64,000 bases of DNA from Argyresthia goedartella (lineage: Eukaryota > Arthropoda > Insecta > Lepidoptera > Argyresthiidae), in contig OX463812.1 in the NCBI GenBank assembly GCA_949825045.1, positions 4,138,661 to 4,202,660 of the forward strand, given 5' to 3'. A program made the translations under genes and the position numbers. Shown piece after piece: positions 1 through 10,472 of this stretch. The notes beneath the pieces were generated by a model. That model worked only from the letters and a program-made list of their open reading frames with translations, did not search any database and was not told the origin of the DNA. Within the stretch, counting starts at the first letter, position 1; the number at the start of each line of letters is the position of its first letter.

Positions 1-747
1 TTTATTATGGAGAGGCTTGAGATTTATATTAGCCAGGGCCAAGTCATGATCTGTAAGCATCGTCTTATAGACTAGCCCCTCTGCTAATATTTTTGTCCCG
101 ACAAATATGTGGTCCAAACAGGAGTAATATCTTGTGGGGTGGGTAATTACTGGTCTGAGGCACATTTCGGAAGTTAGTGATAGGTATTCCTGGGTGTCCT
201 TGTCCTCCTCTGCTAGGATATTTATATTTATGTCGCCTGCGAGTATTGTGGTACCAGTATCCTTGTGTGGGGCCAGTAAATGTTCCAGAGCCCTGAGAAA
301 GTTAGTGGGATCTGTAAAAGAGGGTGATTGGTAGATGGCTAGGATTGAGAGTTGTCCTGGAAAGTCTACTATTAGGCAATTACAGTCTGTGAACTCTGGT
401 TCTCGTATGCTGGCATTGATGTTATCCCTAACGAATACCACCACTCCTCCGTTTTTGTTAATGTATTTAGTAGAAGCGAAAGCATTATAGCCAGGTTAGT
501 TTCTTAATGTCGAGGTAGCAGTTAAATGGCAATTGGTCATAATTATAACATCACATGTTAGATTTAGTCTGGTTAGAACCACCAAGAAGGTATCGAAGTT
601 ATGTTGAATGCTTCTTAAGTTAAATGATAAGATTTTGAAGTTAAATGAGTAATTAAGCAAGCTTTTGCATAGCTCCGGAAGATCCACGGTTTGGCACGAG
701 ATGCTTAACGATTTATCTATATCAGACTCCAAGTTCATGGTGGCCAT
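1..747 (-). pseudogene. LINE ORF2 start: apurinic/apyrimidinic endonuclease domain (partial, one stop)
   Basis: Reading from ATG at 747, the frame opens with 'ILSFNLRSIQHNFD', the usual start of an insect LINE endonuclease. It runs through 'LTCDVIIMTNCHL' to a premature TAA at 496-498. The same frame then continues without another stop to base 1, through 'KNGGVVVFVRDN', 'LAIYQSP', 'ILAGDININIL' (metal/phosphate-binding GD-N motif), 'SCLDHIFV' and 'LTDHDLALANI' (catalytic DH). All endonuclease landmarks are in one frame, so a single nonsense mutation separates this part from an open frame. In the family this domain nicks target DNA to prime reverse transcription. The downstream RT is not in the window. 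Confidence 0.8.
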
Positions 748-939
748 TTCATAAGAAAAGAAATGTTGATGTTGATGTGCATAAGCCGTGACGTGAAACT
801 GAATGCTGAGTTATTCTGGCGGTCCGAGCTGAGAGTGCGGGTGTGTGTTGGTGTGGATGGGTAAATAACAGTATATGCTGTAGAAATAATTACACATGGA
901 GTTATGGGATACGAGATGAAAGATGAGAGAAAGACTAAT

Positions 940-2005
940 TTAAACACCGAGCGGGGATCCAGTCTCTTCGGGAGCTTGATTGGGTCCGAGAAGTTTGTCC
1001 AGATCAGCTTGTGATCGCACTGGGATTGCGGCACTTCCTTTCTGTTTGCGGACGTAGATGACTCCATTTCTTGTCCAGCGGTATCTGTAGATGCCCGATG
1101 TTGAAGTACGAGTTGCACGAAACAACTGCCTGTTCTCTTTTGTGAGCCTCTCATTAATGAAAACTTCTTTAGGGGGTCCGGTTACTATGTCTACCGACGT
1201 CAGGTTTTTGCGGGATTTATTCGCCTGTAGAATGTCATCTCTCTTTGATCGGCGCGTTAGTCTGACGACCAAAGGACGGGGGAGCTTTTCCTTCTTCTTC
1301 GGGGAATCATCATAAGGCATGTGGTCCCCTATGTCGTCTATAGTAGATGTCAAATCGGGTGGGGCTTCTTGTTTCGCACCCGCTCTTGCCGCCCACTCGA
1401 TGTCGAAGTCATTTAGTTGTATTATTATTAGCTGTAACCATTGCAAGATGGGTCGGGTTTTCGTTAGGAAACTCTGGAATACCGAGTATTTCTATTTCGT
1501 TTCTCAGACTAAGTTGGGCTATTTTCTGGTTATGCTCGTCAAGTTGACCAACTGTTTGCTTTAGACAAGCGATCTCTAGGGAACTTGTCTTTTCTCCTTT
1601 CTCCAGTATTTTTATTCTCTCATCAAAGGCCGAGAGGCTGGAGAGAACGGTGTCAATTCTCTTCTCACATGCGGCTATCGAGAAGGACCCGGAGTTTAAC
1701 TGTTCCTTCATCAGGGTCACTTCTTTCCTCAACATTCTTATATATCATGTGAGAGTTTGCAATTCTGAAGCCAGGAAATTTTTTGGACGGAGGGTAACGT
1801 GAGAATCAGGAGTGCATGGCAGTTCGGAGTTATTTCCACCTTTCTTCGAAGCGCATTTGCATACGGGGCAGAGCCAGATTGAAACATCCACGGGGATTGA
1901 TCCTCCCATACACATATCAGTGTGGAATGATTTGCTGCAGCTTGTGTTGGAACAGGTGATAAATTCATTATCTGTGAAGTCCTTTACGCAGCCACTGCAA
2001 GGCAT
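940..2005 (-). pseudogene. LINE ORF1: PHD-like finger, coiled coil and baculovirus FP-like domain (broken)
   Basis: ATG at 2005 starts 'MPCSGCVKDF'. A Cys/His ladder (C-x2-C, C-x4-C, H-x4-C, 'CPVCKC') forms a PHD-like zinc finger over about 50 residues. An in-frame TGA at 1745-1747 interrupts it. The same frame resumes with a heptad-rich coiled coil ('LSAFDERIKILEKGEKTSSL') and reaches 'EILGIPEFPNENPTHL', as in LINE ORF1 proteins. Near 1409-1446 the frame shifts by one base. The other frame then carries 'EVFINERLTKENRQLF' and 'YRYRWTRNGVIYVRK', which resembles the C-terminal half of baculovirus FP25K-type proteins; that domain is common in insect LINE ORF1s. The likely role is nucleic-acid binding and RNP formation. 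Two lesions make it non-functional. Confidence 0.75.
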
Positions 2006-2097
2006 CTTCGAAAAGTTGGTGGGTTCGTAGAGATATTTCCAGCGGTAAGATAATATCTTTTTACGTGTTACCGAACGTGGTGCAAAGATGAGGTTTT

Positions 2098-2291
2098 CGA
2101 ACGTTCTTGTCAAACGTTTTTTTGTCGTATGGCCACACTGGTAGCTGTCAGTTGCGGAAGGTGACAGATTCGGACAGCTGATTGTGTGGGTGATCGAACG
2201 TTCTTGTCAAACGTTTTTTTGTCGTATGGCCACACTGGTAGCTGTCAGTTGCGGAAGGTGACAGATTCTGACAGCTGATTGTGTGGGTGAA
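2098..2291 (-). repeat. Two tandem 97-bp units in the LINE leader
   Basis: Bases 2098-2194 and 2195-2291 are the same 97-bp sequence. I see one difference (attcgg versus attctg). They sit directly upstream of ORF1 on the minus strand, where 5' UTR/promoter monomers of LINEs lie. An ATG at 2113 inside the proximal unit is in frame with ORF1. Confidence 0.85.
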
Positions 2292-2564
2292 TGAAACTTT
2301 TTTTTCTTTGTTCTCTAGTTCTGTTTATTTACGTGTGAGTGCAGTTTAAATTAACGGAAAAGCAGCAGTGTACCTGGAAAAGCTTGTTATTCCCTGTAAA
2401 ACACGTCCTTCTCTGTGTTCTGGGATTCAATCACAGGTTTGAGGTTAGGTCTTGGGTTAGCGCTTGTTTTGGCCCAAGGAAATCACTTTTATCTGATATT
2501 TACTTTGTTTTGACTGGGACGAGGATAAAAATCGGTGTTTACAAGTAAAGGGCAGTGTTGCCAA
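2292..2564. other. Unassigned spacer
   Basis: Sequence between the LINE leader and the piggyBac-like fragment. It holds a short direct duplication ('ttgccaatcaaatt' at about 2557 and 2580) but no convincing coding or structural feature. Confidence 0.4.
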
Positions 2565-3046
2565 TCAAATTCTCATGTTGCCAATCAAATTTTCATCTGT
2601 GTAGTTCTCGAAATACTTGAACATTTCAATGCTACTATGATCTCTATGGACATAATTAGGAGAGTGCAAGTAATATATTGTTGGACAAAATGTTCCCGTC
2701 CAAGTGTTACCTGTAGAAGGTATTTGATTGTCTGGTGCAGTACCTCGTCCCCTTCCGCGTACTCGTACTGAGCGTCCCCTACTCCTTCTGGCTCCACGTG
2801 ACGGTAGTCCACGTGTTCTGGCTCGTCCCCGAATGAATGAAGAGGAAGATAGTACTGGCGATGGCACTGGTGGTGATGATGACAGTGGCGGTGGGGAAGG
2901 TGATGATGGGAGTGATTCTTCTGAATCGGAGCTATTCCGCCGTTCAGCGCGTTGTTGGGTTGGCTCGTACAATCCCTCATCATCTGATGCACTTAAATCA
3001 CCCTCGCTATCATTTAACTCCTGAAGAATTGCGTCTTCATGTAAAA
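2565..3046 (-). pseudogene. piggyBac-like transposase, N-terminal fragment
   Basis: The frame reads an acidic start ('HEDAILQELNDSEGD', 'NSSDSEESLPSSP'), then Pro/Ser- and Arg/Gly-rich linkers. It ends in 'NTWTGTFCPTIYY' and 'SSIEMFKYFENYTDENLI', which resembles the start of the DDE_Tnp_1_7 (piggyBac) domain, where an acidic tail leads to a conserved '..YFELFFTDE..' segment. The whole catalytic DDD region is missing. A possible splice acceptor ('ttttctgatttcag') precedes the first residues at 3047, so the start may once have been in an upstream exon. It could also be a domesticated-transposase relic. The assignment rests on a short match and is tentative. Confidence 0.4.
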
Positions 3047-3686
3047 CTGAAATCAGAAAAGCTACTGATATTAAGAACGAAAGACCTAAAATAAGAAAAT
3101 CAAAAAATCTGATCTTACCATGCAGGGAACTTATGTCCTAAATTTAGGACATTGATGAAATTTTGCTTATAAAGTGAGGTTATGAAGATAATTCAAAGAA
3201 ATAATGGCGGATAATTACTGTACCGATGTCGATAATTGTATTTCAAACATATGAAACTTAATAGTTTAAGAAAAAACAATGATTATGATGGATTAACTTA
3301 CCTTGCCAATACGCTCCACGTCGTTGCGACCCCATTTTGGTTTGACGTAAGTGACAGAGACAAGGCAGAATGCAGCAACTTTTTTTTTACTCTTAAGCAT
3401 AAAGTATTGCCAGAGTGACATCCTTCGGAAACACTATTTTATTGTTTTGGATGTTCTAAATTAAGGACAGAAAGTATTTATTTTTGATTTTTTTTTATTG
3501 TCTGTTTAACTTGATATTTCAACACCTAGTTATTTATATTGTTGGTAACAAAACTTAAGTGAGAATAAGAATAACATATTTTTTAAAAATCACACTAATT
3601 TACACAACAAAACAAGAGCATTCTAAGTTACTTTTACACCAATTTTTTGTTATTCTTTGCTAATCCAATGCGAGCCCTTTCCGCTG
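3047..3686. other. Non-coding AT-rich stretch with two matching palindromes
   Basis: No coding signal. A perfect 20-bp palindrome, ATGTCCTAAATTTAGGACAT (3133-3152), is followed 300 bp later by a degenerate copy (3451-3470, atgttctaaattaaggacag). The pair may be the ends of a short unclassified element. Confidence 0.4.
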
Positions 3687-5087
3687 CTACTCGCCTAACT
3701 CGAGGTTGTTTATCATTATCAATCTCGGAATGCAGTGGGGGGTGTCATTGACCTCGGCGTCACTACCTACCTCTCCGGCGGTACCTAGACTTGCACGCGA
3801 CTCATCTGTGATGCTATCCGCCATCTCACTCGGTTCATAGGTGAGGTCGAGAGTCGCCTCCCCACGTACTTGAGTGCATCTCTCCACCTTCGCGTCGTCG
3901 CGTCCGAGAACCACTCCTGGCTACTGTTACTGTCGCTGTCGGATTGATACTCACCAGTCTCCGTTCTCTCGTGGTTGGATGCAGAGCGAGTTGATACTGA
4001 CGGCAATTGCTCAGCTGCGATCTCTTCAATTTCAATTAAATGTCTTCTATTCCTCCTATAGCGCCTACCTGTTGAGTCAGTCAGGAAGTACGACCTCGGC
4101 TGTACCGCTTGCGCCTGCACGCGCATACTGCGCCTTTTGTCTCTGCTCAGGCTGCAGCCTCGCCTCGTGCACCGACAGCCGGGTGTTAAGCCTGCGCCCC
4201 ATCAGCAACTGAGACGGAGACCCTATACCATCTCTCGGGGTGGACCTCAGATTCAACAATCCGAAATGATTGTCTTTCCCTGAAGAAATCGCCTTCTTGT
4301 TTATGTGTTTTACTGTCCTTACTGACCTTTCACTCAACCCGTTGGATTGCGGGTAATTAGGCGAGCTTGTTGTGTGTTTGAAACCCCATTCTTTGGTAAA
4401 GTTTTCGAACTCTTTGGACGCATATGCCGGCCCATTATCTATCAGTACTTCCGCTGGAATTCCGTGCCGGGCAAACTGTTCCTTCATTGCATATATAACT
4501 GCCCGCGACCCTATGCTACTTAGCTGGTTGACTTCAATATAATTTGAAAAATAGTCAACCAGTATAAGATACTTTTTCCGCGAATGCTCAAATATATCCG
4601 AGCCTAGTTTCGCCCACGGTATATTCGGCACGGTATGAGTGATCTTCGTTTCCCTGGCTGGTCGCGCGGCTTGTTCCGAGCATACCCTGCACGCGCGCAC
4701 CGCTCGCTCCACGTCTCGTGATATGCCACACCAGAACATGACGTCACGCGCGCGTCGCTTGCACCGGTCGATGCCAAGGTGACCTTCGTGGACACGCGCG
4801 ATCATGTCTCTCCTGAGTGAGCGTGGATTATACACAAGGTTGTCCTTGAATAGTACACCATCTATGTATTCCAGGGACTGCCTGTGCGCCCAGTGTGAGC
4901 GCACCCTTGCGTCCGTATCGCACGTGTTGTGCGGCCAGCCACCTAAAATGTAATCTACAATTACCTGACACTCTTCATCGTCGAGTGTAGCCTGCCTTAT
5001 CGACTGCAACCTATCACTACTGAATCGCACGTTCTCTATAACAAAACACGACTGCTCTTCTAGCTCATTAGTGACTTTTTCGTGCAT
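3687..5087 (-). pseudogene. Integrase of the mag-like element
   Basis: ATG at 5087 opens 336 residues. The zinc-binding HHCC module is visible ('HEGHLGIDRCKRRARD' through 'CRVCSEQA'). The catalytic core follows: first Asp in 'KLGSDIFEHS', second in 'VLIDNGPAYAS', and Glu in 'NYPQSNGLSERSVRTV'. The frame breaks near 4100. The adjoining frame continues with 'PRSYFLTDSTGRRYRRNRRH', the usual gypsy integrase C-terminal signature. A second shift leads to the final stop at 3687. Its function in the family is insertion of the cDNA. This copy has at least one disabling frameshift and is joined upstream to a deletion that removed RNase H. Confidence 0.8.
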
Positions 5088-6213
5088 TGCTGCGAACTTG
5101 ACCGGCCGCCGACAGCAGCACCGGCGCCGAGCTCGAGTACAGCGCCAGCACCGGCGCGCTACATAGCGCCTGCTTCAGCGACCTCATCACCGCCTCGTGC
5201 CCAGCGTCCCAGCACCACGTGACCTCCTTCTTCAGCAAACACCTGAGTGGAGCCACTGTCTCCGAATAGTTGGGAATAAATTTCGACAGATAGTTCACCA
5301 TGCCCAGAAACTTTTCCAACGAGGTCCTGTCATTGGGTGTGGGCATCTCATCTATGGCCTTAAGCTTCTGCTTATCAATTTGCATGCCATTCTCGCTAAA
5401 GGTGTGCCCTAAATACGTTACCTTTCGCACACAAAATTCACATTTGTCGCGATTGAATTTGATGCCTACTTCCCGCGCTCTGTCTAGTAAACACCTCAGC
5501 CTCATATCATGTTCTTCTCTCGTCGAGCCCCAGCAGATAATGTCGTCGACGAAGGAGTCCTCACCGTCGAGGTCCTCCAGCAGTTGCCTAACATTGGCAT
5601 GGAATACTTCCGATGCAGAATTTATGCCGTACGGCTAACGCAAAAACTGGTACCTACCAAAAAGTGTGCATAAGTCCGCACTCTCTTGGTCGATGCTGAT
5701 CATCCAGAAGCCTGACCTGGCGTCCATCTTACTGAAGAAACGAGCTCCATGCAGCTTAGTCGCGATCTCCGTGACTGTCGGCAGCGGGTAGTGCACTCGC
5801 CGTATAACTCGGTTCAATGGTCGGGGATCGAGGCACACGCGCAACTCGCCATTCTTCTTAGCCGCCAACACGATCGCGTTTACCCATGGTGTAGGGTGCC
5901 AAACCATGCGAATGACACTCATCCGCAACATACTATTTAATGTTTCAAATAGTTTATCCCTAACACCGATAGGTATTTTTCTGACAGGACATACGGTCGG
6001 GCTCGCATCTTGTTCCAACACTATTCTATGTGAACCGGGTAATTTACCTAGCCCCGTAAACAAGTTTTCATATTCATCTATCGCTAAAGATAACACTCGT
6101 TTAACTAGGTCTAACTCCTCACATGTATACTTCCCTAAGACGCTTTGACAATTGTTTATTGTAATAACAAATGTTATTTGGTACATTTTTTTTATACATG
6201 CGACAAATATCAC
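5068..6213 (-). pseudogene. Reverse transcriptase of the mag-like element (one stop, RNase H deleted)
   Basis: The frame from 6213 carries gypsy-type RT motifs in order: 'WVNAIVLAAKKNGELRVCLD', 'FFSKMDARSGFWMI', 'YGINSASEVFH', 'SFVDDIICWG' (the YxDD-equivalent active site), 'VTYLGHTF' and 'FLGMVNYLSKFIP'. A single TAG at 5635-5637 sits between 'YQFLR' and 'PYGIN'; no other stop occurs before 5068. After 'SAPVLLS' (about 5120) the expected RNase H sequence ('TDHKPL', 'ADTLSR') is absent and the sequence jumps to the integrase in another frame. This is a deletion of several hundred bases, not divergence. Confidence 0.82.
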
Positions 6214-7072
6214 AAGCCCTTTCTATTGGGATATAATTACCACAAAATGACTGTGCTTTAATACACCTCCTTTTAATGTCACTTGAAGTAAAACCCAAAC
6301 TTATAAATGTTGACATTGAAATTACATTTAAGTCAGAGCCCAATTTAAAATTAATTTTTGAACCATTCCTAGCTAGATACAATGACTCATACCACTTACT
6401 ACTATTGTTCTGTCCCTTTCCGCCTTCGTCAATGGTGGACACGTAAAATAATCTGTCATCGTCTTCACATATTTCATGGACCTTTTTACCGTTACGCTCT
6501 GGACACATAATTATGTAATGGCCACGCCTATCACACACTAAACACTTAGCAGATCTGGCTGGGCACTGTTGCCTGTCATCACACCTTGAGCCGCCACAAT
6601 CAGCACAGCACCCGCCTGCCGAGCCAGCCTCGTCGCGCCGCGGTGGCCGGGCCGCGACGGCGCCCGCGTCGCGACGCCCCTGCACCGTACACCGCGTCCA
6701 CGGTCATCGGCGACGAGCTCGCCGACTCACTGCCGCTGCCGCCGCCCTTCACAACTTCGATTTGTTTATTCTCCTCCGATGACATTTTACTAGCTTGACA
6801 AATCTTCATTGCTTTCTCTACGGTCAGATCGTCAGTTCTGAGAAGTCTACTGTCGTACTGAACAGTTCAGGATACCAAAGACGATACGATCTTTTACCAA
6901 ACCGTCTTCCAACACACCGAATTCACAGTACTGGCTGAGTAGTTTTAGCGCAGTAACATAGTCGTCGACACTTTCACCTTTCTCTTGATTTCTGGTGAAA
7001 AATTAGAACCTGGCCATGGTTGTGTTCGGCTTGGTATTGAAATGTTCGTCGTATTTCGAAATGATTTTGTTA
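6119..7072 (-). pseudogene. gag 3' part and protease of the mag-like element
   Basis: Downstream of the nested insertion, gag resumes at 7072 with 'KIISKYDEHFNTKPN', then 'GESVDDYVTALKLLSQYCEF', typical of Retrotrans_gag. Several stops interrupt it (for example after 'TMARF'). CCHC knuckles follow ('CLVCDRRGHYIIMCPER'). A Gly/Ser/Arg-rich insert at 6600-6780 is strongly GC-rich compared with its surroundings. The protease part is degenerate: 'FKLGSDLNVISMSTF' has Gly-Ser-Asp where the catalytic Asp-Ser-Gly is expected. A frameshift separates it from the RT. The role would be the particle shell and its maturation. Confidence 0.7.
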
Positions 7073-7076
7073 ACAT
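7073..7076. repeat. Target-site duplication (ACAT), left copy
   Basis: ACAT immediately left of the left LTR matches ACAT at 11561-11564 just right of the right LTR. Removing one copy and the element restores the gag reading across the junction of the host mag-like element. Confidence 0.85.
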
Positions 7077-7355
7077 TTTTGGGGTGGTGTTATGCAGCAG
7101 TAAAAGAATAATTGCGTATTGAAGACGATATATATTGCAATTTACTTATTCTAACTACCTATATACAATAATTGGCTGTCCTACGAGTAGTAGGCGGCGC
7201 GATTAGGCGCGATTCCATCGCCGCGTCTCAGAACTGATACGTCGTAAGTCGTGAGCGTGAATACTTCGCTGCGCCTGCGCACATTTCGCAGCGCCTCAGT
7301 GTCCCACCGGCGGCCGTGCCGTGTGGTTGTCTTAATGGCTGCGGCGACTGCTACA
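7077..7355 (-). repeat. 3' LTR of the nested gypsy element
   Basis: 279 bp, nearly identical to 11286-11560. On the minus strand it starts TGTAGCAG and ends CACCCCAAAA. It has a 4-bp insertion (ccta) relative to the other LTR. Confidence 0.92.
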
Positions 7356-7631
7356 TAGCTCTTCCCCAGCGAAGCGTACCGGTGGTTTTGATGATCTTCC
7401 TGAACGTGTGATATAATATCTCTTCTTTTGTATGCCGCTGTTATGTCTTTCAACTTCTTCATTATGTAGCAGGAAAGCCGGTTTAAGTCTGTCGATAGAT
7501 ATTCTTGCTAATATCTTGTCCAATTGCACGGTGTAGACTTTCCCGTCTCGCTGTAAAATTTTGAATGGCCCGTCGTAGGTAGGTGTCAACGGCTTGCGGT
7601 ATGCGTCATTCCGTATAATACGTGCGAGCAT
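7332..7631 (-). pseudogene. Integrase C-terminal tail of the nested gypsy (frameshifted)
   Basis: This frame holds 'AYRKPLTPTYDGPFKILQ' and 'RISIDRLKPAFLL', the conserved end of gypsy-type polyproteins that follows the integrase core. It is one base out of frame with the main integrase, with the break near 7618. The last residues run into the 3' LTR, as is usual in this family. Confidence 0.75.
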
Positions 7632-9350
7632 GTATGTAGTTCATCGTGAATGAATATTGCTTGATGCTTGTGACATATTTTCGCAGCTCGAATTCTTTGC
7701 ATTGCCTTTGTTATTGTGTCCTCGAAGTGGGTTGTTATAGTTCCAGGTGGTGATTCGCCATGGAACTCTCCGGGTAACCTCATTGCTTTTCCATATAAGG
7801 CTTCTGATGGTGATGCTGAATTATCGTTATCTTTAATCGCTGCGCGTAGGCCGAATAATACCGTCGGTAATTCTTCCGTCCAGTTGTAGTTTTGAAGCCT
7901 TGCTGTGAGGGCTGCTTTAAGCGTTCTGTGCCATCTTTCGATCATGCCGTTTGCTTGTGGGTGATAAGCGGTTGTTCTTGACTTATATATTCCCATTCTC
8001 TTCATTAGGTTTTTAAATAAGTCGGCTTCGAATTGTTTTCCTTGGTCACTGGTCAGACGGGAACAGCATCCAAAACGTGTTATCCATCCCTTGTAGATTA
8101 CTTTTGACACTGTTTCTGCGCTGATGTCTGATACTGGAAAAGCTTCTGGCCATTTCGTCGCTCTGTCGATCATTGTTATGCAGTATCTTTTTCCGTTCGA
8201 TATAGGTAGTGGGCCCACGATGTCTAAATGAACATGCGATAGGCGTTCTGCGTTTTCATATTCTTCCAGTGGTGAAATTGTATGTCGTTGAACCTTCACT
8301 CTTTGGCAAGCGATGCAGCTTTTTGTCCAATTGTTGACGTCTGTGTTCATGCCCGGCCAGAAGAATCGACGAGTCATAAGTTTTCGAGTTGCTCTGATGC
8401 CATGGTGACTCATCTCATGTATCGCTAAGTACGCGATGTGACGTAGTGCCTCCGGTATGTAGGGTCTAGCGATGCCCGTGGATGTTTCGCATAATATTCT
8501 TTTGCTTGAGTTCGGAGCGTTCACATACTTGAAGTCGAGCTTTTGATCCTTCATGACGTCTTTTAACGATGGGTCAATTTGTTGCTTTTGTGACAATTCT
8601 TCGTAGTCGATTGGAGATGGGTTTGTGATGTCCTCTCTTCGTGACAGTGCGTCTGCGACTGTATTTTCTTCTCCCACTACATGTTCGATTCTTGATGTGA
8701 ACTGACTGATGTAGTGCAGGTATCTGGTGCGTAATGGGGTTTCTGTCTTGCTATTTTGTCGTAATAGCGCGAACTTTGGTGGTTTGTGGTCCGTGTAAAC
8801 CACAATTTCTTTTCCTTCGAACATTTTTCGGAAGTGTCTGATAGCCAGATATATGGCTAGTAATTCTCGATCGTATGTGCTATATTTGCGCTGGGCGTCG
8901 TTCAATTTCTTTGAGAAAAATCCAAGCGGCTTCCACTGTTCTCCATTGTTTTGTTGTAAAACGGCACCGACGCAAGTGTTTGAAGCATCGCACATGAGTG
9001 AAATCGGTGAAGTTGTAGAGGGGTGCGATAATTTAACTGCGTTCTTGATGCCATTTTTGCACTCTTCAAATGCTTCCTTCTCCTCTTTTGTTAATTGTAT
9101 TTGCGTCTTATCGTTCTTCTTCGCGCGGTGTAGGTATTTATATAGTTTCTCTTGGGAATGGGCGGCATGAAGAATGTTATCTCTGTAGAAATTAATGATC
9201 CCCAAAAACCGACGAAGTTCTTGTATGTTTTTTGGTTCTGGATATGCCATTATGGTAGAAACGCGTTCTTCGATAGGTTCTATGCCGTCTTTTGAGACCA
9301 TGTATCCCAAAAACTCCAGTTGGTGTGGTTGTTTTTCTGAAGCGTTGAAA
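7586..9350 (-). pseudogene. RT thumb, RNase H and integrase of the nested gypsy
   Basis: A long open stretch carries 'LEFLGYMVSKDG' and 'LRRFLGIINFYR' (RT thumb), then RNase H ('SLMCDASNTCVGAVLQ', 'YSTYDRELLAIYLAIRHF', 'VVYTDHKP', 'NTVADALSR'). Next come the integrase zinc motif ('HEMSHHGIRATRKL', 'CIACQRVKVQRH') and core ('HLDIVGPLPISNGKRY', 'LTSDQGKQFEADLF', 'AYHPQANGMIERWHRTL' with catalytic Asp, Asp and Glu). Upstream it is separated from the RT palm by a one-base shift near 9340; downstream from the tail by another near 7618. All catalytic residues are kept, so the damage is mainly by indels. Confidence 0.85.
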
Positions 9351-9798
9351 ATAGGATCTCCAGGTGACTTCTGTGTTCTTCTTCTGTATTTGAGGCGATC
9401 AGTAAATCGTCGACGAATGGGAACACGAAGTTCATGCCTCTCAGTATGTTGTCGATGTGACGTTGGAAGGTTTGTCCGGCATTGCGAAGTCCGAAGCACA
9501 TTCTCGGAAATTCGAATAATCCGAAAGGCGTGATTACAGCAGTCTTCTCTATATCTTTTTCATTCATTCGTATCTGGTTGTAAGCCTTCCGGAGATCTAT
9601 CTTCGAAAATATCTTTTTGCCGGCTAGGTTGTATGTGAAGTCACGAAGTCGTGGAATTGGGTATCTATCAGGTTTCGTGATCTCGTTCAGTTTTCGATAA
9701 TCGCCGCACGGTCTATATTCGCCATTCTTCTTCTTTGCCAAATGTAGCGGGCTCGCCCATGGAGAGTTTCATGGGCGGCATATTCCTTGATCCATCAT
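9280..9798 (-). pseudogene. RT palm/fingers of the nested gypsy
   Basis: Reads 'MAKKKNGEYRPCGDYRKLNE', 'IFSKIDLRKAYNQIRM', 'FPRMCFGLRNAGQTFQRHID' and 'VFPFVDDLLIAS', where FVDD is the active-site motif. It is out of frame with the protease segment upstream (break near 9798) and with the thumb/RNase H downstream (break near 9340). Confidence 0.82.
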
Positions 9799-10472
9799 TG
9801 TTCGGAATTCATCTTTGCTATTTCGTATTTGTGCGGTGGTATAGGACGGGGTCTGCAGTATACAGGGGGTCCAGTAGTGATGATGTGGTGTTCGACTGCG
9901 GTGTCGCTCGGTTTGTTAAACATTGCTGACGTTATCTCGGTGTAGTTATGTAGCAGGTCGTGGTATGGATCCAACTTGTTTATGGTGAGTATTCTTGGCG
10001 TAGTGGTGTGAGTGATGTCTCCCTCGACTGATAATTCTGTCTTCTTGTCGATGAGTTTTCCAGCCCGAAGATCGACTAAAAGGTTGTGGTGACGTAAAAA
10101 ATCTGCACCCAATATTGGTCTCTGCACGTCTGCTACGATGAAAGTGCATCTGAGTGGTCTTCGTAATCCCAGATTAAGTTCGAGTGTTTTCTCGCCATAT
10201 GTCTTGATGCTCGTGCCATTTGCTGCATACAGAATATCTTTTGTTGGCTTCATTTTTCGTTAAGTGGCTGGTAATACCGATATGTTTGCTCCGGTATCGA
10301 CGAGAAATCGTAAATGATGGTTGATGTCATTCACGAATAGACAGTATGAAGAAATGCTGTTGATCTCAGGTTCCGTCTCTGCCGAGATCTTCTTTAGATT
10401 TCCGCCGGGCGATACTTGCATGGTTGTCGGCACTTCCATGCTGTACCTCCGAAACGTGCATGGAAGTAACAA
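9795..10472 (-). pseudogene. Protease and linker of the nested gypsy (internal stop)
   Basis: Retropepsin: 'LRFLVDTGANISVLPA' carries the catalytic DTGA. The flap/C-terminal signature 'RPILGADFLRHHNLLVD' follows in the same frame. A TAA at 10260-10262 lies between them, only a few codons after the active site. This frame starts inside the 3' end of gag and is -1 relative to it, the arrangement normally read by programmed -1 frameshifting. Confidence 0.78.

Larger units (their letters stand above)
1..2291 (-). mobile_element. CR1-type non-LTR retrotransposon (LINE), 5' part, truncated by the window edge
   Basis: On the minus strand the order is: two 97-bp leader repeats, an ORF1 with PHD-like finger, coiled coil and FP-like domain, then an apurinic endonuclease that runs off the window at base 1. 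This order matches CR1-like LINEs of insects. The reverse transcriptase must lie outside the window. The copy is dead: ORF1 has an in-frame TGA (1745-1747) and a frameshift near 1409-1446, and the endonuclease has an in-frame TAA (496-498). Confidence 0.8.

Noticed and set aside
2728..3094. Plus-strand frames opposite the piggyBac-like fragment
   Set aside because: They are shadows rich in Asp/Gly/Ser runs from the complementary low-complexity coding sequence; the minus strand gives the recognisable protein.
7181..7462. 93-codon frame across the 3' LTR
   Set aside because: It reads LTR and integrase tail in the wrong frame and shares its end with the chimera at 11386, as expected for LTR sequence.
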